DNA of 64,000 nucleotides from the NCBI GenBank assembly GCA_951213105.1, contig OX578149.1, positions 1,426,001-1,490,000 of the forward strand, read 5' to 3'. The notes beneath the pieces were generated by a model. That model did not search any database. It saw only the letters and a list, made by a program, of their open reading frames with translations, and had not been told where the DNA came from. This DNA comes from Amaurobius ferox (Eukaryota; Arthropoda; Arachnida; Araneae; Amaurobiidae). Positions 26,101-41,100 of the stretch are shown in pieces; the first letter of the stretch is position 1, and each line of letters begins with the position of its first letter. Position numbers and translations under genes: made by a program.

Positions 26101-29100
26101 TTATTTGGCTGTGGGGAGGATTTTAAACAATCACGGAAAATTGAAGAGCTTGGCTAAATATAAAACTTCTTTTTTTTTTATAACACCAAAAAGAAATTTA
26201 TAGAAATATTTTTATTTTTAAATGAGCAATATCGTTAAGATGCATTTATTATTGCTATATTCTCATTTTTGACAGTTAGTAAAATTTAAAAACTTATGTT
26301 AGGTATTTTTTTCTAAAACTAAGTTTTCTGTAGGTCATTATCAATATTCTCATCTTTTCCATTTTTTAAAAGTTTTCCAAATTTAGATTTTTTCATTTAT
26401 CTGAGTATTTTCTGAGTATTTTAAACATTTATTGTCACTATTTTTTTTTTACCTTGGTTTGAATTTTTCTAATATTTTTCATTATAGGTCTTTTTATGTG
26501 TTTTATTATATTTGTTTTTCAGGACATCATAAAAAAAATAATCATTTACCATGAAGCATTCAAGTACGTTTTAGGGCAATTTAAAATTAATTTTTCCTCA
26601 TAACACTTTAATTATTCAAATTTTGTTCAGCTTTAATTTTTTGCCAAAATTACAGATTATTTCCATATATATGCCTGTTTCTCACTTAAGTTTTTAAATT
26701 TTCTTATCTTAATCTTTTTACTTTTATATGTATGCCTGATGTATGCGCCCAGATGTATGCCTGAACAGGGTTTGCAAGGTCCTTAAAAACTCCTTAACTT
26801 CACATTTTGTTTTTAAGGACCCTTAAAACTTCTCAATTTCACCAAATTTTCCTTAAAAATTTTGCCATTCCAATTCTGAAATGGAAAAGGAAACCTGACA
26901 AACAACTGACTGTTCGAAATCGACACTGTGAGGAATATTATCAAAATAGAGAATATGATTGTTTTTACTTGTTTTTTAATTTCTTTTGCCCCAAAATCAA
27001 GACTTCATTAACAGGATCAAAAGTAGAAAAAAAAAAGGAAGCAAAACACCTCTTAAATTTTTTTGAAAAAAACAAACAAACAAACTAAATAAATAAAAAA
27101 TAAAGTAGAAGAAGACAGGAATATTGCTGATTAGTGTAGTGCTTCCCTTTCTACCTGATAAATTACTTTAGTTTCGCTTTCTTTACAGAAGCAAATTTTG
27201 CCCAATTATTCTTTGTCTGGTGTGAATTTCGGGTAAAAAGTTCTGAATATTTGAATTATTTAAGAATTTTTGCTCTAAAACTAATATTTTCAAATATAAT
27301 TATTGGGATTAGGATTCTATAACATTCCTCATTAGCGAGAACTATATTTTCATTAAGTGTTTACTGTTTACGATGAGTCAGTGAAGTCAAAGCAGAGGAG
27401 GTTAGCCAGTGTGAGTTATGTCTTTGGTTAGTGATATGGACTAAGAATTAATGGGATTAAAGGGGGTTCAAGCATTTTAATGAGATTGAAATATATAAAT
27501 ATTTTTTTAATATAATGTTTATTTTAAAACATTTGGAGGATATCGTTTAAATTTTAATATCCAACTTTCAATCGCTATCTCTTTTCATCCATTTCAATTT
27601 TTCTCTAAGAATGTCAGAGCCAATAAAAAATAGTTTCAAAAACAAGTCTAACTTTATAGATAAATACTGTTATGAACATATCCTCAGGAATTGTGGATGT
27701 ACTCACAGGATACAAGAACGAGTCTAGGTTTCTGGATAACTTATGTTTATTCACAAGCACAAAGTAAACAGGAACAATATACAATCAAATAGCACTTAAA
27801 TGCTCCACTGCTATAATTTATTAATGGTAGTGGATTCTTTTTTACTTTTTCATACTGTAGAATATAATATATAGAAAGTATTGTTTTCATGAAAATTTTG
27901 ATTTTGAGATTTGGATGCCAATTTGTTTTAGGACCTCCTAAGCACATTTTGACTATTTTTCTTCTGTTTGTGATCCATTCCTAGTATACATGATAGCTGC
28001 CACACATATTAAATAGATTTTTACAAAACTTTTTATCCAGCTTTGTTAACAAAAAATCTAAACCTAGGTAGAATTTTTTTGAAATGCGAGTGAAAACTTT
28101 GAAATTTATTTAAAATTTTATATGTTCTTAATGTGACAGTATAGAATGACATTTGACATAATTATGCATAAAAGGGGTTATTGATGGCTCAATGATCACG
28201 AAACTTAACAGTTTCAATCATTGTAGTAAAATATAGCCCCATTTTAATTTTTGTGGTCATGACATCATTAGCCCACTGTACATTGCTAAACTTGGTATCA
28301 ATCGAAAGAATTTTTCAAACCCTTTCAAATGAAAGGCTGTGCTGTGTTTACATATGACTTTATTACATAACTAGCATCCCACAAAAATGAAGGGGCTATA
28401 ATTGGGATCATTTAAATCAACAGTGCAGATTTTGCAAATATTTTTCTTGCAAAATTTGGGGGGTCTACCTACCTAAACATAGATTCTGGTATAAGAAAAT
28501 CGAGTAGAGTTTTCAATGCATGGAACTTCAGATAGCCTTGTGTCCTTTAATGATATATAATTCACTTCATTAGAGTATCACTCCTTTCTAAGTAGAAATT
28601 ATATTCAACAGGTATTTATTTTATCTTATCATCCTGCAGTGACCAACTAAGACTGAGAGGATGGTTCAGACAACTGAGGACTCTACGAAATGGATAGTTT
28701 TGGATAACTTGAAGAAAAGGTTATTCAATTTCGTTATGACATCTTAACCCATCAACTTTTCACCAACAGAATTGCTTATGGGTCAGAGGCTAAAAACTTG
28801 TTTTGATCAGCTTCATATAGATTTAGATCCTTACCAAAGAGAAAAGCAAGAATTTTTGCTCACAAAGACATGGAAAAACAGATTAAGGTCAATGTTGATG
28901 ACCCCATTTTTGTACAAAATTATAATAGTAGGCCAGTATGGGTACCTTTTACCATTGGATCCATATTGGACAAAGCAGTGACACTACCAGGAGATGTTGT
29001 TCATTGCTGTCAGGACTCAAAAGAAGTTGTGGCAAATGCTGTGAGCCACCTTAAATCTGCCACGACAATCAATTGTTCTTATGACAGATTTTGCTGTGAA

Positions 29101-32100
29101 TATTTATAACTTAAAAGTTCACATCATTTCCCGTTTTGATGCTAGTTAGCAATCTCACCTTTACATTTCAGCCTAAAGAGTCCACGACTTTAACTCAGCA
29201 GAACACCTGGAAATTCCACTCCTCCCTTTAAATACCATAGACGTGAAAGGCTACTATATATGTCTATGCTAAAAACCTTGTTTTTTGTTCTTAACCCACT
29301 TCCCTTTCTAAAACTCATCTCAAGTAGGACACCACCACCAAGTAGGGATTAAAAGTCTTAGGAGTGCCAAAAGTATTTCAACTAGGGGACAGTAGAGACA
29401 CATTTCTCTAGAAAAATGTAGGGTGAGAAACACTGGTACAGCTAGCCGTCTTGATTGCAGCAGCTGCATTTTCAGAAGTGCAGAGCAGAAACTTCTGTTG
29501 TTGCTAGTCTGTGATCAAAGTTTTCAGCTATCTCTATGTGATGTGAGCTATTAAAATGGTGAATTTTCTAAAGCGGACCCTAAACACAGATCCGAAAAGT
29601 AAAAAACAAAAACAAATTTTGAAGTCAATTAAAGAACCAGCAATGAAGTTAATAAAAGCTTCAACTGTGGCAGGATGGAAATTTGGATGTTGTGATGAGC
29701 CATATTAATATTCATCGTAGAAAGGATGTTCAGTTGTTGTTGTTGAGACCCAGACCTGCCGACCTACCAGAAAGGTGTAAGATAACCATTTGGACGGCCG
29801 GGAAGTGCCACCCAATTTAGACCGGAACCCAGTGGGGGAGGATGTTCAGTGTAATGAAGTGGGTGAAGAGTGACTGGAGGGCTTCTTTAAACAAAGACAC
29901 ACAGGGTGCATATGGGTGCTTGAAAATTAGGAAAGTACTTGAATTTTGGATTAACATTATCAAGTCCTTGAAAGTATTTGAAATTCACAATTTCTTGGTT
30001 AAGTCCTTGAAAGTGCTTGAAAAATGCAGGGTTGAAAGTGTTCTGCAGATTCATAGCATTGTGTTTCTTCTGAGAAATTCTGCTTTTTCTAGAAATTTCC
30101 GTAGCAGTTATGTCGTAACTGAAATTTTCCTAAACATTGTTTTCCCCCAAAAATTTCCTCAAAGGTTTCAACATTAAACCATAATGTTAGTTTGCCATGA
30201 TTTTTTCTCCCCGAAACGCATACAACTTGAAAAATAATTGCATGGTACTTGAAAGTCCTTGAAATTTTTTTTAAGGAAAGTGTACTAACCTTGGGCACAT
30301 TATGTGCACTATTAACACGTTCACTGCCAAAGCTGATATGGTGCGTCCGTTCACACACGCCAAGATCCAATCTGCATGTTTATGCTTTTAAATTATTTTC
30401 TGTTGTTTTATTTTTTAAATATAGATATAACAGATTACTTTTTGCTCGGTATGTGAAGAAAAAGCAGCACTTTGCTTGGAAAATTGTTTTAAAACTTATC
30501 ACAAATAATTTTGTTTCATTATACTTATTAAAATTTCAACATAATATAATAAAAATATCTTTTATTTGTTGTGTTCTTCAAAATATATCGTGAATAGATA
30601 TGTTTTTGTGTTCTAAACATTTAATTATTGTATCTATGTTTTGAGAAATAAATGATCCATTTCAGTATGCCAAGAGTATTTAGTCCCTTCCTGTATGCCA
30701 AGCGCCTAAATATTGCATACATTTGCTACGGCAATACTTGTACTCTGTGATTTAGGTAAGGCGATCAATAACGAGTTATCTCGTAGCTGGCAAATAAACT
30801 CAATTTGCCAACTACGAGTATTCTCGTAGTTGGCAGTGAGCGTGTTAAAATAAGTGAAGATGAACCTCCGCTTTCAGATTTCAAGGATGATTGAGACATT
30901 CAGAATTGGATTTGTGCATGTGATCATAGACCTTGGTTTTGGTCATAAAATCAGATTATATTAAGGAAATAAATGTGTGCTTATATCTACAATGTATTTA
31001 AGTGTTCCTTTTTATTTGAGATGTATTTTAGTGTTTTATATAAATTTCTAGAGAAATTTGAAGTAAATAAAACTTTTTTGGGGCCATGAAATTACTTTTT
31101 TAAAATTTAGCAAAAAAATTTACAATTTAAATTTCGAAATAATTTTTTTATTGTTAGGATTACCATAAGATGAATATTTTTTGCTGCTAGCTTACAAAAG
31201 TTCACTGCAGTATTTTTTGCCAGTTTTAAAATCTTATTTAGAACCTTGGTTGCCACATTGTACAAATGCACAACAGATACAGGAGTACTTTTACTATCTG
31301 ACATTCCTCTCAAGAAAAATCGCGTGATTCTACTTCTTCGACCCATATTGTCTGACCCATCTGAAGGTGTAAGGTATCTGTTTGGAGAGCCGGGAAGTGC
31401 CATCCAATTTAGATCGAAACCCAGTGGAGGAGACATCCAGAATGACCTTACCCTCCTTCCCTCTCACCAACTTCTCAGAAGGACTTACAGACCCACATGC
31501 TTCACAGGATCATATTCCACATAAACTCAGCGACAGCTTGGGCAGAGGTGAGAATCGTTGGATTGTTTGAGTGCAATCCTCACACACTAACCATTAGGCT
31601 GTTGTGCCCTTCCTGATTCTACTTAAGCTTGTCCTGCTATTTCTGACATTAGTGCTGAAGTCACTACTGATCAACTGCCTTTTCTAACTCCTACATTTAC
31701 TTATAAGGCCCCAATCATGTGTTCAAAACTTTTTGAGGAGTTTGTAATTTAAGGAAGGGAAGATTTTTATAATGTAAACTATAAATGACAACACTAACAT
31801 TCATTTCTTATGTTGGCATCTTCAACTTTTTCAGAATTCTTGACCACTGCAGTGACATGATACGATATTATGTATAGCGAGTATACATTTATTTGTATAC
31901 CAAGATATTACGTAATGTCTATGCTTTGACAACATTGTATTTTATTTGCTTAGTAAAAAATATTTTACATGATCTGCCAAGGCCATATCTTAACACTTTT
32001 TATTCTATTTTTTTATTTTTCCAATAGTTTTGTTAAAAATTAAATGAAAGTTTTGTTATTGCAGGAATTGCACAGTTGTTAACGATGCGGACACCTCGCC

Positions 32101-35100
32101 GGTTCCTTCAGTGTCGGTTAACTCCAGACATGGAAAAGAAAATTGCTTTTTTAACTTCACAGGTACTTTACTTACTAAGTTAATGGGATATTTCCTAATG
32201 TATTGAGAAAACATATGTTAAAATTGAGACTTGTTAAACTTCATGTTATTCACTTCTGACTGCCAAAGACTTGATTCTATTGATGATGGAAATGGTAAAT
32301 GAAAGTTGCTTAAAATATGAAAATGTACATGCTTAAAATGTGGAAATGTACATGTTTAGTATGCCAATTGCTCCAGTTTATTCAGATTTTTTTTTCTAGT
32401 AATACATAAATGTGTTGTAACTGCTAACTGCTCTCAGTTTTTACACATACACTGCTGAACAAGAAAAAGTAATTGCAGGAAAGTGCGTATGATGTATCAC
32501 TTTCAGTTAGGCTTAACATATGTAGAACAGGTAAGCATGCCACTTAGGTGATGTGAATAAAAAAAATTACAGAATTGTACAGTGAATCAAAGAAGACAAT
32601 GTGTTTTCTTACACAGAAAATCCAGGAATGACTTTTATTTCAGAACATCAGACAACTATGCCAGTATGAAAATGTACACAATTAGCGCTGCCATTTTTGG
32701 CATGAGCAGCGTATGTATCATGTACAGCTGCGGAAAAAAAACCCCGCCCCATCCTCTGTTAATCGAGCATCGTTCATCGTAGAGAAAATTGAAAGATACC
32801 ATTCTATTAGGAATAATATCCTCTACACATTAATGTGCATAAAATTTGCATAAGGGGCCGTCTTCATATCTAAATGCTCACAAACTTTGAAATTTTCAAT
32901 AGCAACACCCAAGTTTGACGCAATATTCGAATATATCACTAAAAATTGACTTCGGATATTAAGTTTCAAGTTATTTGGATGAAGCGTTTCCGAATTATGA
33001 GTATGTAGAGTTTTGAGCTCCTAATGTTAAATTAGTTTCTAAGACTTTCATTCATATCTTCTGTAATAATTATCTGCTCACGCTGATTATTTGTATGACG
33101 TTACTACTAAACAACCCAAACATTAACTAATTTGAAAAAGTTATATTAATTGTAAGTTAATCTTTATTTAAGAAAACAGGCATTTATTTTTTACCCAGTT
33201 TTAATAAAAACTTTGTATAAACAGTGTTGTATAGATGCAACCTAATCAATTTAATTCTGTTACTGTATTGAAGGGTGAAAACTTGTATAAATGGGATCTA
33301 CTTATGTTACTGTCGATTAATAGTTCCGGAGCTACTGCGAGTTAAAATCGCCCACAAAATGTGATAATTTATAATAAGAAATATTTATATAGAACAATAA
33401 CAAATTATAAAATAACATTTGAAAATAAACATTTCATTCTTCTTTATTTCTTTATTCTTTTATTGACCCTGACACGAATGTCCCATTAGTTTTTAACAAC
33501 GTACCCAGTACAGTTTTTTACCCCTAATAATCGTACCCTATTTAAGGCTCAAATAATCCTACCCATTACAGGCCCACTGCCTTAGTAACACACACATACA
33601 TACAAGACAACACCACATCCAGCCATGAAAATGCTCACCTTTATGCAGGAATCGAACCTGTGACCTTTTGGCTGTTAGGTAAGCCATAATGCTGAATGTC
33701 AAGAGAATAGTTCAATACTTTACAACAGTGCTGTGGTGAATCAACGAAACATCGTCCTTCAAATTGCGGATTGCAATATGGAGCTGATCCCCGAAAATTG
33801 CACATTCCGGAATATTGAAATCTTCGGATATAAAGATGGAAAGGTCGTGAAAATTTGAATTTGGACTAATTTGAGGATCTAGAACTTGTGGGTGACATCA
33901 AAATTGGCTGTTGCCATTGAAAATTTCAAAGTTTGTGCGCGTTTATATATGAAGACAGCCCCTTATGCAAATTTTACGCACATTAATTTGTGGAGGATGT
34001 TATTCCTAATCAAATAGTATCTATCAATTTTCTCTACGATGAACGATGCTCGATTAACAGAGGGTGGGGCGGGTTTTTTTTCCGTAGCTGTACATACATC
34101 ATTATCCTATACTAGATAACTGAATACTGATACAAACTCAAACAAATTATGAACTCAATTGTTGTTTTAATATAATCGCGATTTTAGCACTTTTATATTA
34201 AATCACGTACACATATTTTGGCACTTTTAAATAAAGTTTTGTATTTTAGCACTTTGAATTAAAATAGCAAATTTTAGCTCTCTTTCTAAAAAGTTGCAAA
34301 TTTTAACTCTCTTTCTAAAAAGTCGCAAATTTTAGTTCTATTTAAAAGAAATCACACTTAATTTTTAATGTTCTTGAATTTTAGTGCTGTTAAAAATAGC
34401 TTTCTTTTTCAAAAATCATAACTATTAGGGGTCCATTTCGCCAGCCCCGCCCATCTCGAGTTTAAAGTTCAAATTAGGCTCAATCGTTAGTGCATCGTTA
34501 GTGCACGTTAGTGCACGTAAGCATTTCGTTAGTGCACAGCCCCCTCTTCAGGTATTACAAATAATAAAAATAACATGGGCGGGGCTGGGGAAATGGCCTC
34601 CCCACCCACCAACCTCGAATTATAAGTTCAGATTAGGCTCAATCGTTAGTGCATCGTTAGTGCACGTTAGTGCACGTATGCATTTCGTTAGTGCACAGTC
34701 CCCCCTTCAGGTGCTGAGAAAATAAAGATAACATGGGCGGGGCTGGGGAAATGGCCTCCCCACCCACCCACCTCGAATTATAAGTTCAGATTAGGCTCAA
34801 TCGTTAGTGCATCGTTAGTGCACGTATGCATTTCGTTAGTGCACAGTCCCCCGTTCAGGTGCTGCGAAAATAAAAATAACATGGGCGGGGCTGGGGAAAT
34901 GGCCTCCCCACCCACCCACCTCGAATTATAAGTTCAGATTAGGCTCAATCGTTAGTGCACGTTAGTGCACGTATGCATTTCGTTAGTGCACAGTCCCCCC
35001 TTCAGGTGCTGCGAAAATAAAAATAACATGGGCGGGGCTGGGGAAATAGCCTCCCCACCCACCCACCTCGAATTATAAGTTCAGATTAGGCTCAATCGTT

Positions 35101-38100
35101 AGTGCATCGTTAGTGCACGTTAGTGCACGTATGCATTTCGTTAGTGCACAGTCCCCCCTTCAGGTGCTGCGAAAATAAAAATAACATGGGCGGGGCTGGG
35201 GAAATGGCCTCCCCACCCACCAACCTCGAATTATAAGTTCAGATTAGGCTTAATCGTTAGTGCATCGTTAGTGCACGTTAGTGCACGTATGCATTTCGTT
35301 AGTGCACAGTCCCCCCTTCAGGTGCTGCGAAAATAAAGATAACATGGGCGGGGCTGGGGAAATGGCCTCCCCACCCACCCACCTCGAATTATAAGTTCAG
35401 ATTAGGCTCAATCGTTAGTGCATCGTTAGTGCACGTTAGTGCACATATGCATTTCGTTAGTGCACAGTCCCCCCTTCAGGTGCTGCGAAAATAAAAATAA
35501 CATGGGCGGGGCTGGGGAAATGGCCTCCCCACCCACCAACCTCGAATTATAAGTTCAGATTAGGCTCAATCGTTAGTGCATCGTTAGTGCACGTTAGTGC
35601 ACGTATGCATTTTGTTAGTGCACAGTCCCCCCTTCAGGTGCTGCGAAAATAAAGATAACATGGGCGGGGCTGGGGAAATGGCCTCCCCACCCACCAACCT
35701 CGAATTATAAGTTCAGATTAGGCTCAATCGTTAGTGCATCGTTAGTGCACAGTCCCCCCTTCAGGTGCTGCGAAAATAAAGATAACATGGGCGGGGCTGG
35801 GGAAATGGCCTCCCCACCCACCCACCTCGAATTATAAGTTCAGATTAGGCTCAATCGTTAGTGTACGTATGCATTTCGTTAGTGCACCCCCCCCCCTCAA
35901 GTAATACAAAAATGAAAATATATGAAAATTGTAAGGAGGAAGCACAGTGCTGTACAGGAGATAGAGACAATCTCCATTATACCCCCACGTTAGCAAACAA
36001 ATTGTTAGATTTTTGCCGTCTTTTACCAATAGGGGTGCCGTGATGAATAGTATTTTCAATTATGACCAAGCAACCGAATCAAGTTGTTCATCAGAAAGCA
36101 TGTTCAACGACTTGAAAAATCGTGTCTTTCATCACGTGAATTTGCCAATACATGTTGATAAATTTATTCCTGAACTTATAGATTCCATTCTTGGAGCTAT
36201 AAACTTGATTGGTGCTAAAGAAACATACAGAAACGACAAAACAGGCGATGACAAAGATGAATTGTTGATTATTTTTATACTGAGGAAGGAACATAAAAAC
36301 AGAAATAATTGTCTTTCATCAATAGAACAGGAATGCGATAGCAGCCATCATCTTTTTCCAGACCCTAAGAGGCATGAGCATAGCAGTCCCCCGCATCCAC
36401 CGGAACAAGAAGAAATTAAGAAAAACTATTCTTTTAGAGAATTGGCGCGGTTTAGCTACAGCAAAGAAACGGAAGCGCAGAAACTACTTAGACTCGGAAC
36501 CATCTATATTAACATGTAGCAGAAGCAGTAAAGCTAAAAACAAAGTTCTTGGCATTCTCAAAAATGCCAATTAGTTAGGTTTGAAGTCGATTAATATTGA
36601 TGGAAAGCATCACACGTTCAGCAATACCTGTGCATTTGATTCCATTATTCAAATATTATTCGCAGCCTATGCAGATAGTGAAAAATATTCGGAGTTTGTA
36701 GATAACTATACAAAAGAATTACTTGTTGAATTAATTCGTAGTGGGGTGCGTGATTGTATCACAGTTCAAACATATAGAAAACGGGCTGCTATCTTATTTA
36801 ACCATTTTAAAGGAGAACCATTTTAAAAAAATGCGGATCTCATTTATGTAAACGCAGCCATAACTGCAAAATATTTATTAAGGAAATTATTTAAATATTT
36901 TTAAAGTGCTACCGAAATAGTGGAATGTTTTAATTTGTTTGTTTGAGACCCAGACCGTCCGACCTACCAGAAAGCTGTAAGGTAACCGGCCGGGAAGTAC
37001 CACCCAATTTAGACCGGAACCCAGTGGGGGAGGCATCCACAGGGACCGTACCCTCTTTCCCCTACCACCAACCTCTCGAAAGGACTTTTGGACCCACATG
37101 TTTAACGTGATCGTACTCCGCATGAACACGGCGGCAGTTGTGGCAGCGTGCAAATCCAGCGCACAAACCACCGGGGTACCCCGCCCGAAATGTGCCAACA
37201 GCACGCGGTGTTCCCAAGTGGTCACCCACCCAAGTACTAACCGCGCCCGATGCTACTTGATTTCGATGATCTAACGAGAACCGGTGTTTTCAGCACGGTA
37301 CGGCCGTTGGCTTGGAAAGTTTCAGTTGTAATGCTACCAATAACTTTGCTAAAATTGTCATTAGTTTTTCTTTAAGTAACAACAACATGGATTATTTTCA
37401 AGATGCGTTACACAGTGTGTTAAATCCAAACATAAAATGCAACATCTGTGGAGGAATTACTAAAATACAGTATAATTTTAAGTCTCATATATTTTTTAGA
37501 ATTGTTACGTGAACAATGACCATCCATCCCATTTCAACTTGGATATCAACATACCATTATCATCAGTCCCACATATATTGAATCTAGGTAGTAAGAAATA
37601 CCAATTGAGATTAGTTTCCTGGCTCCGTCAGCAAAAACGTCCAATGCGATCGGTCATTGCTTTCGTCTGCATAACAATGTGTGGGAGAAAGTGGATGATC
37701 TCTCCAATTCCATCTAACTCGTAAGGATAAATACTGAAGTTCAAAAATGCCAAATTTTGGTATACACAGAATAAAAACGATTCATGTTTTACATATCCGA
37801 AATGATAGCATTCTTAAGTAGGCGTTTATATTCATTTCAAGAATTATATATTACATTAATTGTGTTATGATAGCCTCTCATGTTTTTGCTTTTATTTTGG
37901 AATGATATAAATTTTTTGATGGTATAAATTGCAGTTTTATATCATCATTTATAATGCTACGAATGTTTATTGTAAATTCTGGACCATTTCGTAAAGTGTA
38001 TTATTTTTACTAAATTCTTTTAAATTATATTTCAGGTTCTACAATTTAGTACAAAATTTCTTTTAACACGTTCAAAGGCCTAATAGTCTACAAATAATTT

Positions 38101-41100
38101 TTTATAAAAATTGGGAATTGTAAAGTAAATCAGACTTGGGGATGTTAGTAAATTTTGATAACGTTACAGTTACATTGTAAAAAATGAGAAACCAGTTAAG
38201 CTAAATCTTCCCCATTCCCCCCCCCCCCTATTTCCTCAGCCACGCACATGTTATTTTTGTATTAATTGGGGGGGGGGGGTGCACATCAGGGACGTACGTA
38301 GAATTCGAAATTTGGATAGTTAAGAAATTGGAGGTGGGCTGATGGGGCCGTTACCCCAGCAACGCACACGTTATTTTTGTATTACTTAGGGGGTGGGGGG
38401 TGCACTAACGAAATGCATACGTGCACTAACGTGCACTAACGATGCACTAACGATTGAGCCTAATCTGAACTTATAATTCGAGGTGGGTGGGTGGGGAGGC
38501 CATTTCCCCAGCCCCGCCCATGTTATTTTTATTTTCGTTGCACCTGAAGGGGGGACTGTGCACTAACGAAATGCATACGTGCACTAACGTGCACTAACGA
38601 TGCACTAACGATTGAGCCTAATCTGAACTTATAATTCGAGGTGGGTGGGTGGGGAGGCCATTTCCCCAGCCCCGCCCATGTTATTTTTATTTTCGTTGCA
38701 CCTGAAGGGGGGACGGTGCACTAACGAAATGCATACGTGCACTAACGTGCACTAACGATGCACTAACGATTGAGCCTAATCTGAACTTATAATTCGAGGT
38801 GGGTGGGTGGGGAGGCCATTTCCCCAGCCCCGCCCATGTTATTTTTATTTTCGTTGCACCTGAAGGGGGGACTGTGCACTAACGAAATGCATACGTGCAC
38901 TAACGATGCACTAACGATTGAGCCTAATCTGAACTTATAATTCGAGGTGGGTGGGTGGGGAGGCCATTTCCCCAGCCCCGCCCATGTTATTTTTATTTTC
39001 GTTGCACCTGAAGGGGGGACTGTGCACTAACGAAATGCATACGTGCACTAACGATTGAGCCTAATCTGAACTTATAATTCGAGGTGGGTGGGTGGGGAGG
39101 CCATTTCCCCAGCCCCGCCCATGTTATTTTTATTTTCGTTGCACCTGAAGGGGGGACTGTGCACTAACGAAATGCATACGTGCACTAACGTGCACTAACG
39201 ATGCACTAACGATTGAGCCTAATCTGAACTTATAATTCGAGGTGGGTGGGTGGGGAGGCCATTTCCCCAGCCCCGCCCATGTTATTTTTATTTTCGTTGC
39301 ACCTGAAGGGGGGACTGTGCACTAACGAAATGCATACGTGCACTAACGTGCACTAACGATGCACTAACGATTGAGCCTAATCTGAACTTATAATTCGAGG
39401 TGGGTGGGTGGGGAGGCCATTTCCCCAGCCCCGCCCATGTTATTTTTATTTTCGTTGCACCTGAAGGGGGGACTGTGCACTAACGAAATGCATACGTGCA
39501 CTAACGTGCACTAACGATGCACTAACGATTGAGCCTAATCTGAACTTATAATTCGAGGTGGGTGGGTGGGGAGGCCATTTCCCCAGCCCCGCCCATGTTA
39601 TCTTTATTTTCGCAGCACCTGAAGGGGGTACTGTGCACTAATGAAATGCATACGTGCACTAACGTGCACTCACGATGCACTAACGATTGAGCCTAATCTG
39701 AACTTATAATTCGAGGTGGGTGTGTGGGGAGGCCATTTCCCCAGCCCCGCCCATGTTATTTTTATTTTTTGTAATACCTGAAGAGGGGGCTGTGCACTAA
39801 CGAAATGCTTACGTGCACTAACGTGCACTAACGATGCACTAACGATTGAGCCTAATTTGAACTTTAAACTCGAGATGGGCGGGGCTGGCGAAATGGACCT
39901 AACTATTAGTGCTCTTTCGCAAAAATTTGGAGTTTAATCAGTCTATCTAAAAGATCGAAAATTTCATAATTTTCACGAATGCCATAGAAACGTTCTTTGA
40001 ATCTCATTTATTGCATAAAAAGTGCTCTTTTGTAAAATTCACAGCTTTTTTTTTTTATAAAAATTCAAATTTTAGCAATTTTTAATAAAAATCATGATTT
40101 TTAGCACTTTACATGAAAATTAAGATAATACCGAAACTTGCTACTAGTTAGGAAACTTTGATTTTCAATAAGTAAAAGCACACACAAAAATTTAAACAAC
40201 AATTAAACGAAAAAATTATGCACAGATTATTATGCAACACAGCATATATATAGCACTTTTAGACTTAAATGGAGGATCTATCTATCTATTCTTCTATTGA
40301 GTTGATTTGTGCATAATTATGTTGTTTAATATTTCCTTAACTTTGTTTTACTGCAGTTTGTTACTTAATAAAATTGCAATAAAATGCAGCATTGCTGCTT
40401 CTAATCTCTGTGCCTTTGACAATAATGACTAATGCTTCCATTTCATATTGATCCTGAGGATTCATTCTTGTAAGCTGTTTCAAAATTTGATATGTTATTT
40501 TAATCAGATAAAAATGCTTATACTATATTTCCAGAAATTTCCAAAATTCTCATTTCCTTGATTCATACTGCTACAAAAAGGTTTTATTTCTGTGAAGTAG
40601 TATTCAATATTCTTGCTACAGATTTAAAATAATTTCTGCTCTAAGTCAAGTTTTAGTGCTCAAAACTCATACAAAATCAGATATTTACTGTTCCAAAACG
40701 CTCTATGACTGTGAGATCATTGTGTTAGGCATATTTCATCACTATATTTATGGGGGGAAAAAAGGGGTGGTGGTGGAAATTATAGTTCCTGTTTTTCCTA
40801 CTTTTTTTATATTCCTGTTTTTTTTTTCTTTTCCGCCAAGAAAACTTCAGTCTGATCCCTACTCGGATGTTATACAAGGATATTTAAAATCCCCCTCCCC
40901 TTCTTGTGTGCATGTCTTTTTTTTGCAAATTTTTATCACACTGTGTGTGATAAAAATTAAAGAATTGATTTTAAAGAATTTATAATGTCTGATGAAAAAT
41001 AAAATAGAAACAATAATAAAGAATAAGATATTAAAAATAGAAAAAATAGCCAAGAATTCAGAAAGGTGCATCATGGTGATTATTTTTTTAAATTTTAGTC

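Larger units (their letters stand above)
34429..39899. mobile_element. Foldback transposon with satellite-type inverted arms and a USP-like peptidase gene
   Basis: 5471 bp bordered by a perfect 10-bp duplication, TAACTATTAG (34419-34428 and 39900-39909). The ends (G)GGTCCATTTCGCCAGCCCC are inverted and extend into arms of about 1.45-1.5 kb made of tandem units. The core (35900-38380) carries a broken cysteine-peptidase gene. The 9-10 bp duplication with tandem-repeat arms recalls Mutator-superfamily foldback elements (FB, Rehavkus-like). No transposase was found, so this classification is inference. Confidence 0.85.

Noticed and set aside
34439..35890. CRISPR-like array
   Set aside because: Units are near-identical throughout without unique spacers, and the genome is eukaryotic; it is a satellite arm of a foldback element.
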